Origin: Brumicola pallidula DSM 14239 = ACAM 615
Lineage (GTDB): Bacteria > Pseudomonadota > Gammaproteobacteria > Enterobacterales > Alteromonadaceae
DNA: 64,000 nucleotides
NCBI RefSeq assembly: GCF_000428905.1
Contig: NZ_AUAV01000013.1
Location: 62,001-126,000, forward strand
Direction: 5' to 3'
Positions 18,999 through 28,613 of the stretch are shown in pieces. The notes beneath the pieces are model-generated. The model had not been told where the DNA came from. It saw only the letters and a program-made list of their open reading frames with translations, and did no database searches. Within the stretch, counting starts at the first letter, position 1; every line of letters begins with the position of its first letter. The translations under genes and the position numbers were made by a program.

Positions 18999-21055
18999 CA
19001 ATCAGCAAACGCCCATTTACTGATAGCCTGTCATACACACTGGCTAAAAGTAGTATTTTGGTTACTCTAATTGTTGGCTTTTCACTTAGCTTTCTGCAAA
19101 TAGGTCTTGACTATCTCCGTGAACAAGACGCTATGGATAAATTTGCAGCAGAAATTTTGGCTGCTAATCAGTTTGCAGCCGCTGATGCTTCCTTTCACTT
19201 AGACTCACCCGCGGCAGACGAAGTAGCTAAAGGTATTCTGCAATACCATTACATCACATCTGTTAGTATTACCAATGAGTTGGATGAAGTACTGGCTCAA
19301 CGCAGTTCTAACTTAGCCACAGATAAAGAACATACCCAACCATATGACATATTCGGTGAGATTAAAGAATTTAATCACGTTCTATATTCTGGGACTGGTG
19401 AAGACATTGGTAATTTGACCATTTATATTGATCCGGCTTTAGCCTCTGAAGGCTTCGTAGATCGTTCGATGTTGGTCCTCATTTCGGGTCTGGTACGAAA
19501 TATATTAATGGCGTTTATTCTTGTTTTTGTCTTCTATCTCACTGTTACGAAAAAAGTTATCGCTGTCAGCTCTGCCCTCAAAGATTTAGATCCAAACAAC
19601 CCCCGTAGTAATCATATACCTGTACTCAATGTTAAGAAGAAAAATGAATTAGACGATTTAGGTGAAGGTATTAATCGAATGCTGGGGATAATATCTAGTG
19701 ACATTCAGGAGCGAGAAAAGCGAGAGCAGGATCTTTACACTAGCCAAAAAGAACTGACTTACCAAGCTAATCATGACGCATTGACTGGTTTAGTTAATCG
19801 CCGAGGATTTGAACTTTTATTAAATCAGGCGATGCAAAGTAAACAGCCTGAGTTTGTTTTTTGTTATCTTGATCTCGATCAGTTTAAGATCATTAATGAC
19901 ACATGTGGGCACATAGCGGGCGACGGATTATTACGCCAAATCGGTCATCTACTTAACAATCATATTCGAAGCAACGACGTATTAGCGCGCTTGGGCGGAG
20001 ATGAATTTGGGATTTTGATGCAGTCTTGCAATATCAGTGACGCCGGTTTAATCGCGCAAAAACTGATTGATCAAATTGGTCAGTATCGATTTTTTTGGGA
20101 AGGCAAATCCTTTGCAATTACCGCTAGTATTGGTATCGCTTCACTGACTCAAAAAATTAAAAACACCACTGATTTACTGCGTAATGCGGATATTGCGTGT
20201 TATACGGCAAAATATGCGGGTAGAAATTGTTTTCGCATATATCAGGAAGGTATATCAGACACATCGCAGCTCCATGGCGACATGGAATGGGTGAATAAAA
20301 TCAATCAGGCGCTGGAAAATAATGACTTCTGCCTTTACGCACAGAAGATTGTACCTAACATGACAACAGCTGAAACGGGCCTTCACTATGAAGTGCTTTT
20401 GCGCATGCTTGGCGATAATGGAGCGATTATCGCACCGAACGCTTTTCTGCCCGCTGCAGAACGTTATCATCTAATGACCAAAATAGATAAATGGGTGATT
20501 GAACATCAATTCCAATACTTGTCTATGCACCCAAAGCATCTTGCAGAAGTAGAACTTTGTTCAATTAACATATCCGGTCCATCCTTGACAGCGCCTGAAT
20601 TTCAGCAAACAGTAATCGATAAATTACAGTATTATAAAATTCCAGCCAACAAAATCTGCTTTGAAATAACAGAAACAGCGGCTATCTCTAATCTTACTGA
20701 CGCCATCGCTTTTATCGATGCAATGCATGAGAAAGGCTGCCGCTTTGCTCTCGATGATTTTGGCACTGGATTATCCTCATTCGCTTACTTGAAATACCTA
20801 CCGGTTGATTATTTAAAAATTGATGGTGTTTTTGTCAAAGGTATCGTCGAGGACCCGATTGATTACGCCATGGTCAAATCAATTCACGAAGTGGCGACGG
20901 TGATGGGTAAAAAGACGGTAGCAGAATTTGTCGAAAATAGGGATATCGAATTAAAATTGAAAGAAATTGGAGTTCATTATTCACAAGGATATGGCATTGC
21001 TAAACCTTGTCCGATAGCAGAATTAGCCAGCAGTATGCAAACTAAGCCAAGCTAG
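18995..21055 (+). CDS. membrane GGDEF-EAL c-di-GMP enzyme (MbaA-like)
   Basis: 686-residue inner-membrane signalling enzyme. One membrane helix lies at about residues 14-36 and a second at about 165-187, enclosing a periplasmic sensor region; a HAMP-like segment follows. The GGDEF motif is intact at 334-338. The EAL motif at 466-468 reads EVL, but the downstream DDFGTGLSSFAYLKYLPVDYLKIDG block is complete, so phosphodiesterase activity remains likely; MbaA also carries an EVL. The gene overlaps the binding-protein gene by 4 bases. The pair should couple an extracellular polyamine-like ligand to cyclic di-GMP and biofilm control. Which activity dominates cannot be read from sequence. Confidence 0.88.
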   Translation: MTISKRPFTDSLSYTLAKSSILVTLIVGFSLSFLQIGLDYLREQDAMDKFAAEILAANQFAAADASFHLDSPAADEVAKGILQYHYITSVSITNELDEVLAQRSSNLATDKEHTQPYDIFGEIKEFNHVLYSGTGEDIGNLTIYIDPALASEGFVDRSMLVLISGLVRNILMAFILVFVFYLTVTKKVIAVSSALKDLDPNNPRSNHIPVLNVKKKNELDDLGEGINRMLGIISSDIQEREKREQDLYTSQKELTYQANHDALTGLVNRRGFELLLNQAMQSKQPEFVFCYLDLDQFKIINDTCGHIAGDGLLRQIGHLLNNHIRSNDVLARLGGDEFGILMQSCNISDAGLIAQKLIDQIGQYRFFWEGKSFAITASIGIASLTQKIKNTTDLLRNADIACYTAKYAGRNCFRIYQEGISDTSQLHGDMEWVNKINQALENNDFCLYAQKIVPNMTTAETGLHYEVLLRMLGDNGAIIAPNAFLPAAERYHLMTKIDKWVIEHQFQYLSMHPKHLAEVELCSINISGPSLTAPEFQQTVIDKLQYYKIPANKICFEITETAAISNLTDAIAFIDAMHEKGCRFALDDFGTGLSSFAYLKYLPVDYLKIDGVFVKGIVEDPIDYAMVKSIHEVATVMGKKTVAEFVENRDIELKLKEIGVHYSQGYGIAKPCPIAELASSMQTKPS

Positions 21056-21134
21056 AAAAATTGAGCGGATCCGTCGCCAGAGTACGTCTAAGATACTGCT
21101 TGCGCTGACTGAAAAAAAATAAAAGGAAATAATT

Positions 21135-21479
21135 ATGTTAAAAACTATCCCAGAACTACTGCAAGAAGCTGCCACCAACGTGCGATGCATTAGTGCAAGC
21201 GTCGCAGCAGATGAAATGAAAGAAAACAATGGTTTGCTGATTGACGTGCGCGAACCCTCAGAGCATCTTGCCAAAGGCGCCGTAGGAGCGACTAATATTC
21301 CACGCGGACTTTTGGAAATGAAACTGATGGAAGTAGAAAAAAACCCTCTTCGAGCCATATATTTGCATTGCGCTACTTCAGCAAGAGCAATTTTGAGTGC
21401 TGAACAACTTGCCAGAATAGGCTATCAAAAAGTCAGTGTTATCACGTGTAATATGGATACTATCCAACAGCATCATTAG
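21135..21479 (+). CDS. rhodanese-like domain protein
   Basis: Single-domain sulfurtransferase of 114 residues. The family pattern LLIDVREPSEHLAKGAVGATNIPRG is followed by the active-site loop HCATSAR with Cys79 as sulfur carrier, and a final helix (SAEQLARIGY). AAAAGGAAA precedes the ATG. No signal peptide, so cytoplasmic. It lies 80 bases downstream of the GGDEF-EAL gene on the same strand, possibly in the same transcript, but no functional link is evident. Confidence 0.9.
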   Translation: MLKTIPELLQEAATNVRCISASVAADEMKENNGLLIDVREPSEHLAKGAVGATNIPRGLLEMKLMEVEKNPLRAIYLHCATSARAILSAEQLARIGYQKVSVITCNMDTIQQHH

Positions 21480-21602
21480 CCAGATTGGATGATAACGTCA
21501 ATTCAGAGGCACTTGAGACATAAGCGTGCTTTTGAACTCGTTTTTAAAATTTTTAGATGGCTATACATCATTATTAATGAGGAATGCCTAGTTAATAAGA
21601 AC

Positions 21603-22418
21603 CTAATGCAAAGACTGATTAGGGTTGCCAAATAACACCTTAAATTTCGCCTTAAGGCCTCTTGCGTTGAGAACACCTCTACCTAAGTAAACCCACTGAT
21701 GAAATGTAATTGTAAGTGGGTTATTACTATTTATCTGCTCGACAATACCGTATTTACAAGGTTCTGTTAGTTTTTCCTCGGTAAAAGTACCAAATAATTT
21801 ATCCCAAATTATAAGTACGCCGGCAAAATTTTTGTCGATATAGCCTGGGTTAATCGCATGGTGCACTCTATGATGCGAAGGCGTATTAAATACTTTTTCA
21901 AACCAACCTAGCTTATTCACTATTTGTGTGTGAACAAAAAATTGATACGCCAAATTAAGCGCTACCACGGTAAATACAGTAATGGGATCAAAGCCTATTA
22001 CTATCATGGGCAACCAAAATACCCACATACCCACGATTGGATACATTAAGCTTTGCCTGAAGGCGGTGCTAAAATTCATTTTTGTCGAGCTGTGATGGAC
22101 GACATGCGCAGCCCATAACCAATGGATATGGTGCGATGCTTTATGAAACCAATAATATAAAAAGTCTTGCAGTATAAAGGCGCCTAAAACGGTCATAACA
22201 GACAGCTCTATATCAAATAATCGATAATCATGAAGCCAATAAAAAAACGGCATTAACAAAAGCAAAGCAATTGCGTCGGACGCTTGGTGCATGAGTGCAA
22301 GCGCACTATTCGCCATACTATCCTTGATATCGTAGTAGCGTCTATGTTTAATAAATTCATAAGTTACAAAAAGAATAAAGATAGGACTAAGGGCGAGTAA
22401 AATAATTTCTATAGTCAT
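21603..22418 (-). CDS. sterol desaturase / fatty acid hydroxylase family protein
   Basis: 271-residue membrane-embedded diiron enzyme. Three histidine boxes are visible: HKASHH (HxxxHH), HVVHHSS and HRVHHA, with several hydrophobic segments between about residues 5-25, 50-100 and 130-170. Members hydroxylate or desaturate lipids, including sterols, carotenoids and alkylglycerols; the substrate here is unknown. Its ATG overlaps the stop of a small upstream frame by 4 bases (ATGA). An AraC-type regulator is divergently encoded just upstream, which suggests local control. Confidence 0.88.
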   Translation of the reverse strand: MTIEIILLALSPIFILFVTYEFIKHRRYYDIKDSMANSALALMHQASDAIALLLLMPFFYWLHDYRLFDIELSVMTVLGAFILQDFLYYWFHKASHHIHWLWAAHVVHHSSTKMNFSTAFRQSLMYPIVGMWVFWLPMIVIGFDPITVFTVVALNLAYQFFVHTQIVNKLGWFEKVFNTPSHHRVHHAINPGYIDKNFAGVLIIWDKLFGTFTEEKLTEPCKYGIVEQINSNNPLTITFHQWVYLGRGVLNARGLKAKFKVLFGNPNQSLH

Positions 22419-22657
22419 GCAAATTTCCCGTCAAAACGAATAGCTAGTATGCGCATTATCTGTGCTGATAATTTGCTCTTAAATTTGCCGCTAAATATAT
22501 TAACTTCGTTAGTAGTACTGTTCTTACCTACGTCTTGTCTTTCAATAACTAACAATTGCGCATTAAAAAAACCATATAACTGCTCATCATCAAAAAAGAG
22601 TTCTCTCACGTTTGAAAATTTGGTAAAGATAGGCTGTTTTGAGTGAGTTGATATCAT
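22415..22657 (-). CDS. possible small protein coupled to the hydroxylase gene
   Basis: 80-residue open frame (net charge slightly basic, no signal peptide, no recognised domain) ending in a 4-base ATGA overlap with the hydroxylase start. This overlap is the main reason to list it. AAAGG lies only one base before its ATG, which is too close for a normal ribosome site, and the opposite strand also has an open frame. It may be a real leader or accessory protein, a remnant, or chance. Confidence 0.4.
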   Translation of the reverse strand: MISTHSKQPIFTKFSNVRELFFDDEQLYGFFNAQLLVIERQDVGKNSTTNEVNIFSGKFKSKLSAQIMRILAIRFDGKFA

Positions 22658-22754
22658 ACCTTTAACCGTGATTATTTATTAATGTTGCTAGTATATAAAA
22701 ATATTGCATGGCAAACTTGTTACTACACGACCATTTTTTAGCTTTAGGCGACAA

Positions 22755-23768
22755 ATGAGCACGCTTGCGGATCATTATTTTTCCAGTATTCTTGATTACT
22801 TAGACACTCTGGGCCTGGACAGCCGAAAAGTGTTATTGGCTATTAATTTTAATGAGTACAATAATGAACAGACACAGCAACTAGCGCCTCGAATTAGTTT
22901 GAGCAGCTATAACGCGTTACTTGAATATGCAAAGCACAGCCTAAATGAGCCTTTATTTGGTTTTAAACTTGGACAGCAAATTCGTACCGCTGACTTTGGT
23001 GTATTGGGATACTTAATAGAATCAAGTGATAACTTAGCAAGCGCGATTTCAGCTCTTATTACTTACGATAGTTTGGTGGCTGATATAGGAAAGGCACAAT
23101 TTGAACAGCAAGGTGATATTGCCATTATCCGCTGGCTACCGGACCCAAACTGCAGTGTGCAGGTTATTTTACGTAATATGACTGCGTGGGTCAGCGTTAT
23201 TCGTCAACTGTTAAACCCGCAGTTATCACCAAGTCGCATTTGTTTTACACAAGCATGGCCTGAGGCTGAAACAACAACACTCGCCAACTGGTTTAATTGT
23301 CCAATTGAAACCAATGCTCAATATAACCAAATTGTATTTCCCAGGAGCTATTTAGCACAGCCTTTTAGAACTGATAACGCTCAAATTAACCTTGCCCTTA
23401 AACATATATCAGAGCAACAATTGTCTCGTTTTAAAAGCCAACAATTAGTCACTGAAAAGATTGACCATTTATTAATGGCTAAAAACGAATTGGACGATTG
23501 CAGCTTAATTCGCACAGCAAGCGCATTAAACCTAACGCCTCGAACCTTGCAGCGCCACTTAAAAAAAGAACAAACATCCTTTGCTAATTTGTTAGAGCGT
23601 GAACGAAAAAGACGCTCACTACAATACATTGGAAAATACCCTTTGAGCACAACAGCTATAAAGTTGGGTTTTAATGATCAAAGCTCCTTTAATCGTGCAT
23701 TTAAACGTTGGTATGGATATAGCCCTTCTGACTATTTAAAAAATAAACTGATGACTATAAAGTCGTAA
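22755..23768 (+). CDS. AraC-family transcriptional regulator (OruR/AraC_bind type)
   Basis: 337 residues from the ATG at 22755, which has AGG in front of it and gives the normal MSTLADHY-type N-terminus; the longer frame from 22704 lacks support. The N-terminal ~190 residues are of the arabinose-binding-like sensor type found in OruR and MmsR relatives (FGFKLGQQIRTADFGVLGYLIESSDNLASAI). The C-terminal ~100 residues contain two helix-turn-helix motifs: LIRTASALNLTPRTLQRHLKKE and TAIKLGFNDQSSFNRAFKRWYGYSPSDY. It is divergent from the hydroxylase operon, the most likely target. In such pairs the ligand is often a lipid-like compound; that is inference. Confidence 0.88.
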   Translation: MSTLADHYFSSILDYLDTLGLDSRKVLLAINFNEYNNEQTQQLAPRISLSSYNALLEYAKHSLNEPLFGFKLGQQIRTADFGVLGYLIESSDNLASAISALITYDSLVADIGKAQFEQQGDIAIIRWLPDPNCSVQVILRNMTAWVSVIRQLLNPQLSPSRICFTQAWPEAETTTLANWFNCPIETNAQYNQIVFPRSYLAQPFRTDNAQINLALKHISEQQLSRFKSQQLVTEKIDHLLMAKNELDDCSLIRTASALNLTPRTLQRHLKKEQTSFANLLERERKRRSLQYIGKYPLSTTAIKLGFNDQSSFNRAFKRWYGYSPSDYLKNKLMTIKS

Positions 23769-23973
23769 TAATAAACCATTACGGGGCACCGCCGACCCTC
23801 AATGCGCTAGCAAACGAAGCCATAAATTGTAAAACTGCTGAGGTTCTGGCGTCAAAGAATAAGCAAAGGTAAGCACTTTGTTGCGGTGGTCGCTCCTCGT
23901 CAATTTTTGACCTACATATCGCTACAGCCCCCCTGTGTGTCACCATACTTCCTTACGATAGCTCAAGGTAAAT

Positions 23974-25011
23974 TTACACCACCACAACATTATCCATAGC
24001 TTGCGCCCTATAACGCTCAAACAAGGCGCTGATATCTGGATTAGGCTGAGCTAGTTTTTTTTCATTTAAAAAATCTGGATTGTAAAGCTTTGAATATGAG
24101 CGTTCACCTAAATCACAAGCAAAGGTTACTATCGTTTTACCAGGGCCTGATGCAGCGGCAGCACGAAGCGCTCCAGCAACATTGAGCGCTGAACTACTGC
24201 CAAGCACAATACCATCGTTGGCCGCCAAATAATGTGCAACGGTAATTAAATCAGGATCGGGTAAGTTGACCGCATAATCAATTTTGGCCTGACGGAAATT
24301 ATCGACGGTGCGCATAATACCGATACCCTCAGTAAATGAGCCGCCTTGTGACTTGTATTCGTTGTTTTTCAGAAAATTATATATCCCAGAGCCATCCGGA
24401 TCAACCAGCCAAACTTTGATGTTCTCATTTTGCTGTTTAAGGTAGTCTGAATTTCCCGCAATGGTTCCACCGGTGCCGCAGACGGATACAAACACATCGA
24501 TTTCGCCTTCAGTTTGCTGCCAAATTTCAGGTCCTGTATGCATGTAATGAGCGCGATAATTACTTAAGTTTTCAAATTGATTTGCCCACCAATAATCTGC
24601 ATTTTCTTCACCAATGCGTTTGGCCGTATGATAAAAATGCGCTGGATTTTTAAATGGACAAGGATCGACTAACAGTAACTGTGCTCCATGCAGGCTAATT
24701 AAGCGTTCTTTTTCGATGGTTTGGCCTTTTGGCATTACCACTTGGAGATTATACCCAAGCGCTTTAGCCACGATTGCAAGCCCAATACCAGTGTTGCCAG
24801 CCGTACCTTCCACTATTGTCATGCCTGGCTTTAAATCGCCTTTTTCTTGGGCATCTAACACCATTTGCAGGGCAGCCCTGTCTTTAATTGAACCACCTGG
24901 GTTTTGATATTCGCATTTTACGTAAATATTGCATCCGGTGAGTGCTGATAGTGATTCTATTTTAAGTAGGTCTGTATTGCCCACCATCTCACTTAAATTA
25001 TTTGCACGCAT
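23974..25011 (-). CDS. cysteine synthase family PLP enzyme
   Basis: 345-residue fold-type II PLP enzyme. The lysine of the Schiff base is Lys43 in PGGSIKDRAA, the substrate-binding loop is VEGTAGNTGIG (about 68-78), and the phosphate loop is CGTGGTIAG. It should form cysteine from O-acetylserine and sulfide or carry out a related beta-replacement. GAGGTG precedes the ATG. It is longer at the C-terminus than typical CysK (about 315-325), with a Tyr/Arg-rich tail, and shows SYSKLYNPDFL near residue 312, a feature of a cysteine-synthase subgroup in marine Gammaproteobacteria. Monocistronic, no cys genes nearby. A symbol is withheld because CysK, CysM and the extra paralogues are not separable by eye. 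Confidence 0.88.
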   Translation of the reverse strand: MRANNLSEMVGNTDLLKIESLSALTGCNIYVKCEYQNPGGSIKDRAALQMVLDAQEKGDLKPGMTIVEGTAGNTGIGLAIVAKALGYNLQVVMPKGQTIEKERLISLHGAQLLLVDPCPFKNPAHFYHTAKRIGEENADYWWANQFENLSNYRAHYMHTGPEIWQQTEGEIDVFVSVCGTGGTIAGNSDYLKQQNENIKVWLVDPDGSGIYNFLKNNEYKSQGGSFTEGIGIMRTVDNFRQAKIDYAVNLPDPDLITVAHYLAANDGIVLGSSSALNVAGALRAAAASGPGKTIVTFACDLGERSYSKLYNPDFLNEKKLAQPNPDISALFERYRAQAMDNVVVV

Positions 25012-25193
25012 GAAAACGTCACCTCAGTTCAGTATGTATAGGCAAGTTAACACATTAAGCCATGAGTCATAAACACGAATTCATGTCTATTTAAGCCGTA
25101 TTATCCTAAAGAGATTAACTATCTATTATTAGTTTCAAACGCTAATGTCCGATCACACCAATATTAAAACGCATCAACAAATTAGCACGCTAT

Positions 25194-27368
25194 TTATTCA
25201 CCTGGATGATATTCACGCAGGGTATTTTTTTTAATATCTTCTGGATAAAAATACACATCTCTTAATTTTCCCGCTGCATAAAGTGGTGCTTGATCATTAA
25301 AATGCGGACTAGCAGGGTCACCACTTTGGCCACCTGCGGAAATCGCCTTAGCTTTGACCTTATTACCAAATTCAACTACAGCGACAAAACTGTTACCGCG
25401 TGTTCCATATATGCGTTTGGTATCATTGAATGTGCGTTGACCATAGGCAGCTAGTGATCCCCATCGAGCAGAAGTAAAGCCAACCGGAATACTTGGTGCA
25501 GCATCGTCAAAGGGTTGAACAATGTCACCTGTCAAACGCTGAAATCTATTTATCTGGCCCCAAGGCGTTTCTGCGCTGCCAAAATCAGCGATCAGCTTTG
25601 CCTTGGCTTCAGATAATGTTACGACACCAATTTGAGCGGTATATTCAGCTACGTACTGACTAAAACTAAGACCGCGCTCTGCTGCATTGACTCTCGCCGC
25701 TTCATCATCGGCAGCTTTGCGTCTAAGCTCTTGACCCCAAAATACGGCCAGTGATGTTGCTTTTGAGTCGACGCTTGAGCGATGATCCCATGCTTTAAGC
25801 AGCGCGATCTGATCCGCAAGGTCTGCAACTGGTTCAGTATCGTACGCCTTGTATAATACGGGCAGCAAAACAGTAAAGGCAGTTAAGTGAGTGCTATAGG
25901 CTGCCTCAGCCAAACTATCAAGGGTAAAGCCTTGCTTACCGTCGAGTACCTCAATAGCGTGAATACCGCGATAATTCTCTGGGAAATTTTCCATATACTT
26001 GGGGTAATCTTCTGCTTTGGGACTGTATTTTGGCCCTGCCATCATCCATGGCCAGTTATTGGTGTTATTTAAATAGCCACTTTTTGGATTAAGGCCACCA
26101 ACAGTTTCTTCGAGTGTGTGCAAACCTTTCCAATCTGTATCGGGGTTGCTGCCATCGACCGGTTTTGTCCAGTCAAATGAAGGATCCCTGCGCGGAATAA
26201 AGTTACCATGAAAATACGCAATGTTACCTTCTGAGTCGGCAAACAGCGTGTTATTTGAGGAATTGGTATGTAACCGCATGTTCTCTTTGTAGTCGGCGTA
26301 GTTTTTGGTTTTTGTGCGACCATAGGACTGCTTTAGTGCGTCAATTGGGTTCTGCATTAACGCAACACTGACCCACTTACCATCGAGTTCTCTGACTATA
26401 GGGCCACGGTGGCTATAATAAACCGTAAGCGTTTTTGAGCTTTGTCCCTTGTCAGTTTTATACGGCAAGGTAATTTTTCTTTCACGCAGTTTTTTCCAGC
26501 TATCACCGTGTTTATAATAATGCCCATCTTTACGTTGTTCGACAGTTTCAAGATACTCGTCAATGAAATCAGCCCCACTGGACGTATGCATCCAGCCTGT
26601 ATTTTCATTAAAGCCCTGATAAATAAAGAATTGTCCCCAAGTAACGGCACCATAAGCATTCAATCCTTCATCGCTGCGCATATGTACTTCAGCGCGAAAA
26701 TAAAATGAGGTGTGTGGATTGATAAGTAGCAGTGCCTTACCATTTTTGGTGTTTTTCGGTGCGATAGCAATACCATTCGACCCTTGTGGCTCTGCATTAG
26801 GATCTTGGGTAGCTGCAGCAACAGCAGCGTCGCCTTTACGTTGACCATAGAAACTTTCAAGCGCCTCTATATTGATGCTTTCGATATCGCCACCAATACT
26901 ACCTTCAGTGAAAGCCAGTGCCATCCAGGGCTCAAATTGCTTGAGCACTTTGGGAGTGACATCAGGGTGAGTGTATAGGTAGTAGTTAATACCATCTGCC
27001 CAAGCATACATCAGTTTTTGCAGATAAGCAGGGCTGTCGTTAAACTTCTTTTGCATGTCAACAGGATCGATATATAGTTTCATCCGAAGGTCACGATATA
27101 GCTGACTTTCACCCTCTGATTCAGCTAGGCGGCCCATGGCATTAAGGTAATTAAGTTCAATACGGTTGAAATCATCTTCAGCCTGCGCGTATATCATTCC
27201 AAAAACCGCATTAGCGTCAGTTTTGCCATACACATGAGGAATGCCCCATGTGTCACGAGTAATGGTGACTTCACCCGCCTGCTGCTGCCACCGCGCCAGA
27301 TCGCTAGTGCTTGCTACAGAGGCAGAACTGGAAAATACCAAGACCATTATCAAAACAAACGATTTCAT
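25194..27368 (-). CDS. penicillin acylase family protein (Ntn hydrolase, exported)
   Basis: 724-residue periplasmic precursor with a signal peptide (FVLIMVLVFSSSASVAS). The family consists of self-cleaving heterodimers: the alpha chain carries TRDTWGIPHVYGKTDANAVFG, and autocleavage is expected before Ser197 in QGSNGIAIAP, which becomes the N-terminal nucleophile of the beta chain. The beta chain has an oxyanion Asn region and PRRDPSFDW. The ATG at 27368 is chosen, with AAGGT about 10 bases upstream; a GTG lies two codons earlier. Substrates in this family include N-acyl homoserine lactones, penicillins and other N-acyl compounds, so quorum-signal degradation is possible but not shown. Single gene. 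Confidence 0.9.
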   Translation of the reverse strand: MKSFVLIMVLVFSSSASVASTSDLARWQQQAGEVTITRDTWGIPHVYGKTDANAVFGMIYAQAEDDFNRIELNYLNAMGRLAESEGESQLYRDLRMKLYIDPVDMQKKFNDSPAYLQKLMYAWADGINYYLYTHPDVTPKVLKQFEPWMALAFTEGSIGGDIESINIEALESFYGQRKGDAAVAAATQDPNAEPQGSNGIAIAPKNTKNGKALLLINPHTSFYFRAEVHMRSDEGLNAYGAVTWGQFFIYQGFNENTGWMHTSSGADFIDEYLETVEQRKDGHYYKHGDSWKKLRERKITLPYKTDKGQSSKTLTVYYSHRGPIVRELDGKWVSVALMQNPIDALKQSYGRTKTKNYADYKENMRLHTNSSNNTLFADSEGNIAYFHGNFIPRRDPSFDWTKPVDGSNPDTDWKGLHTLEETVGGLNPKSGYLNNTNNWPWMMAGPKYSPKAEDYPKYMENFPENYRGIHAIEVLDGKQGFTLDSLAEAAYSTHLTAFTVLLPVLYKAYDTEPVADLADQIALLKAWDHRSSVDSKATSLAVFWGQELRRKAADDEAARVNAAERGLSFSQYVAEYTAQIGVVTLSEAKAKLIADFGSAETPWGQINRFQRLTGDIVQPFDDAAPSIPVGFTSARWGSLAAYGQRTFNDTKRIYGTRGNSFVAVVEFGNKVKAKAISAGGQSGDPASPHFNDQAPLYAAGKLRDVYFYPEDIKKNTLREYHPGE

Positions 27369-27631
27369 GCACACTTACCTTTTTTAAGATTTGAGCAACT
27401 ATATCTGCACCAGCTATTGCTGTAAAGATATGCCTTTAAAGGGCTTTGTTGCGAATATTTTGACGCTCAGGTGTTAAATTCTGGATTCATCGTTTTATTC
27501 AGCTGGGATATTCGAACTAGTCGACGTTTGTGCACGCAAAAAACCCGCATAAAATACAAGAAGTATTTGCATACCGTGTGCATTTATTAGCATACTAATG
27601 TTATATTTTATACACTAAGCGGTATTCAAAC

Positions 27632-28465
27632 ATGGGTTCCAAAACGATCATTCAAGTTAAATTAATCCACGTCATTTTTGTTTTTATCCTATCTCATTTT
27701 GCACTTAACGTGCACGCTGAGGAGCGCGTAAGTGAACAAGCTCAAATCCACACGTCTGACTCAGTTGTAGCGCTAACGATGCAAAACATTGCAGGCAATA
27801 TAGACAAACGAATATCAAGCATGAAAATGTTAGCAAATACCATCGCCAATGACACCCACATTCAAGCATGGGTGAATAACGGATTTGCACAAGCAGACGA
27901 AATTACATTACTCAATAAATTAGGCTATTTAGTTAACGAATACGAATTAACAAGTGCTTCCTTTGCCGACACCAACAGCAATAAATATTGGAATCACGAG
28001 GGCTTTTTACGGGTTTTGGTACCAGAAATTGATACTTGGTATTTTGCTTACCTAAAAAGTGGTGAACAAAATCTAATTAGTGTTTATCACGACCAAAATA
28101 ATCAACGCGTTGATCTTTATGTTAACTATCGGCAGGACAATGGGAACGGGCTCTCGGGTATTGCGACTTCATTTGAGGGTGTTGTTGATATGTTAGCGAA
28201 ATCATCACTGAATGAGTATGGCAAGCTGTTTATTGTTGACAGCACAGGTAAAATTCAGGTGCATTCTGACCCCAAAGTTGCAGGCAAAGTTACTTTGCAA
28301 CAATTGTATTCAGAGGCAAGTGCAAAGACTCTCCTTACACCTCAACCATTCAACTATGTCGATAGCACAACAAGCAATAAACAGTATTTGCTATCAAGTT
28401 ATTTGGTATCGAGTTATATCCCAAGTATGAATTGGTTTGTGGTTGCGCAAATAGAAGGTGAGTAG
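27632..28465 (+). CDS. free-standing periplasmic Cache-like sensor domain protein
   Basis: 277 residues with a signal peptide ending NVHAEE. The rest looks like a double-Cache extracellular ligand-binding domain: a long N-terminal helix (SVVALTMQNIAGNIDKRISSMKMLANTIA), then YELTSASFADTNSNKYWNHEGFLR, a WYFAYLKSGEQNLISVY strand pair, LYVNYRQ and a second lobe with LFIVDSTGKIQVHSDPKVAGK. Such domains normally sit in chemoreceptors or histidine kinases, but here no membrane helix or output domain follows. It might hand a ligand to a separate membrane partner. The stop codon lies inside the first units of an 11-bp tandem array. Identification rests on layout, not on a strict motif. Confidence 0.7.
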   Translation: MGSKTIIQVKLIHVIFVFILSHFALNVHAEERVSEQAQIHTSDSVVALTMQNIAGNIDKRISSMKMLANTIANDTHIQAWVNNGFAQADEITLLNKLGYLVNEYELTSASFADTNSNKYWNHEGFLRVLVPEIDTWYFAYLKSGEQNLISVYHDQNNQRVDLYVNYRQDNGNGLSGIATSFEGVVDMLAKSSLNEYGKLFIVDSTGKIQVHSDPKVAGKVTLQQLYSEASAKTLLTPQPFNYVDSTTSNKQYLLSSYLVSSYIPSMNWFVVAQIEGE

Positions 28466-28504
28466 AAGGTTAGTAGAAGGTTAGTAGAAGGTCGGTAGAA
28501 GGTG
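28450..28504 (+). repeat. 11-bp tandem array over the stop codon of the Cache gene
   Basis: Five contiguous units with consensus AGTAGAAGGTT at 28450, 28461, 28472, 28483 and 28494. The first unit encodes the last codons of the gene and the second contains its stop codon TAG (28463-28465). Each later unit repeats TAG in a shifted frame because 11 is not a multiple of three. Confidence 0.9.
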
Positions 28505-28613
28505 AATTGTATTAAATAAGGCATAAACATGTCATTATTATAGACAAAATTATTATTCTGTTAACACCCGTTAGCACCTATAAATGCCCATAAATAATAG
28601 CGAAGATATCAAT

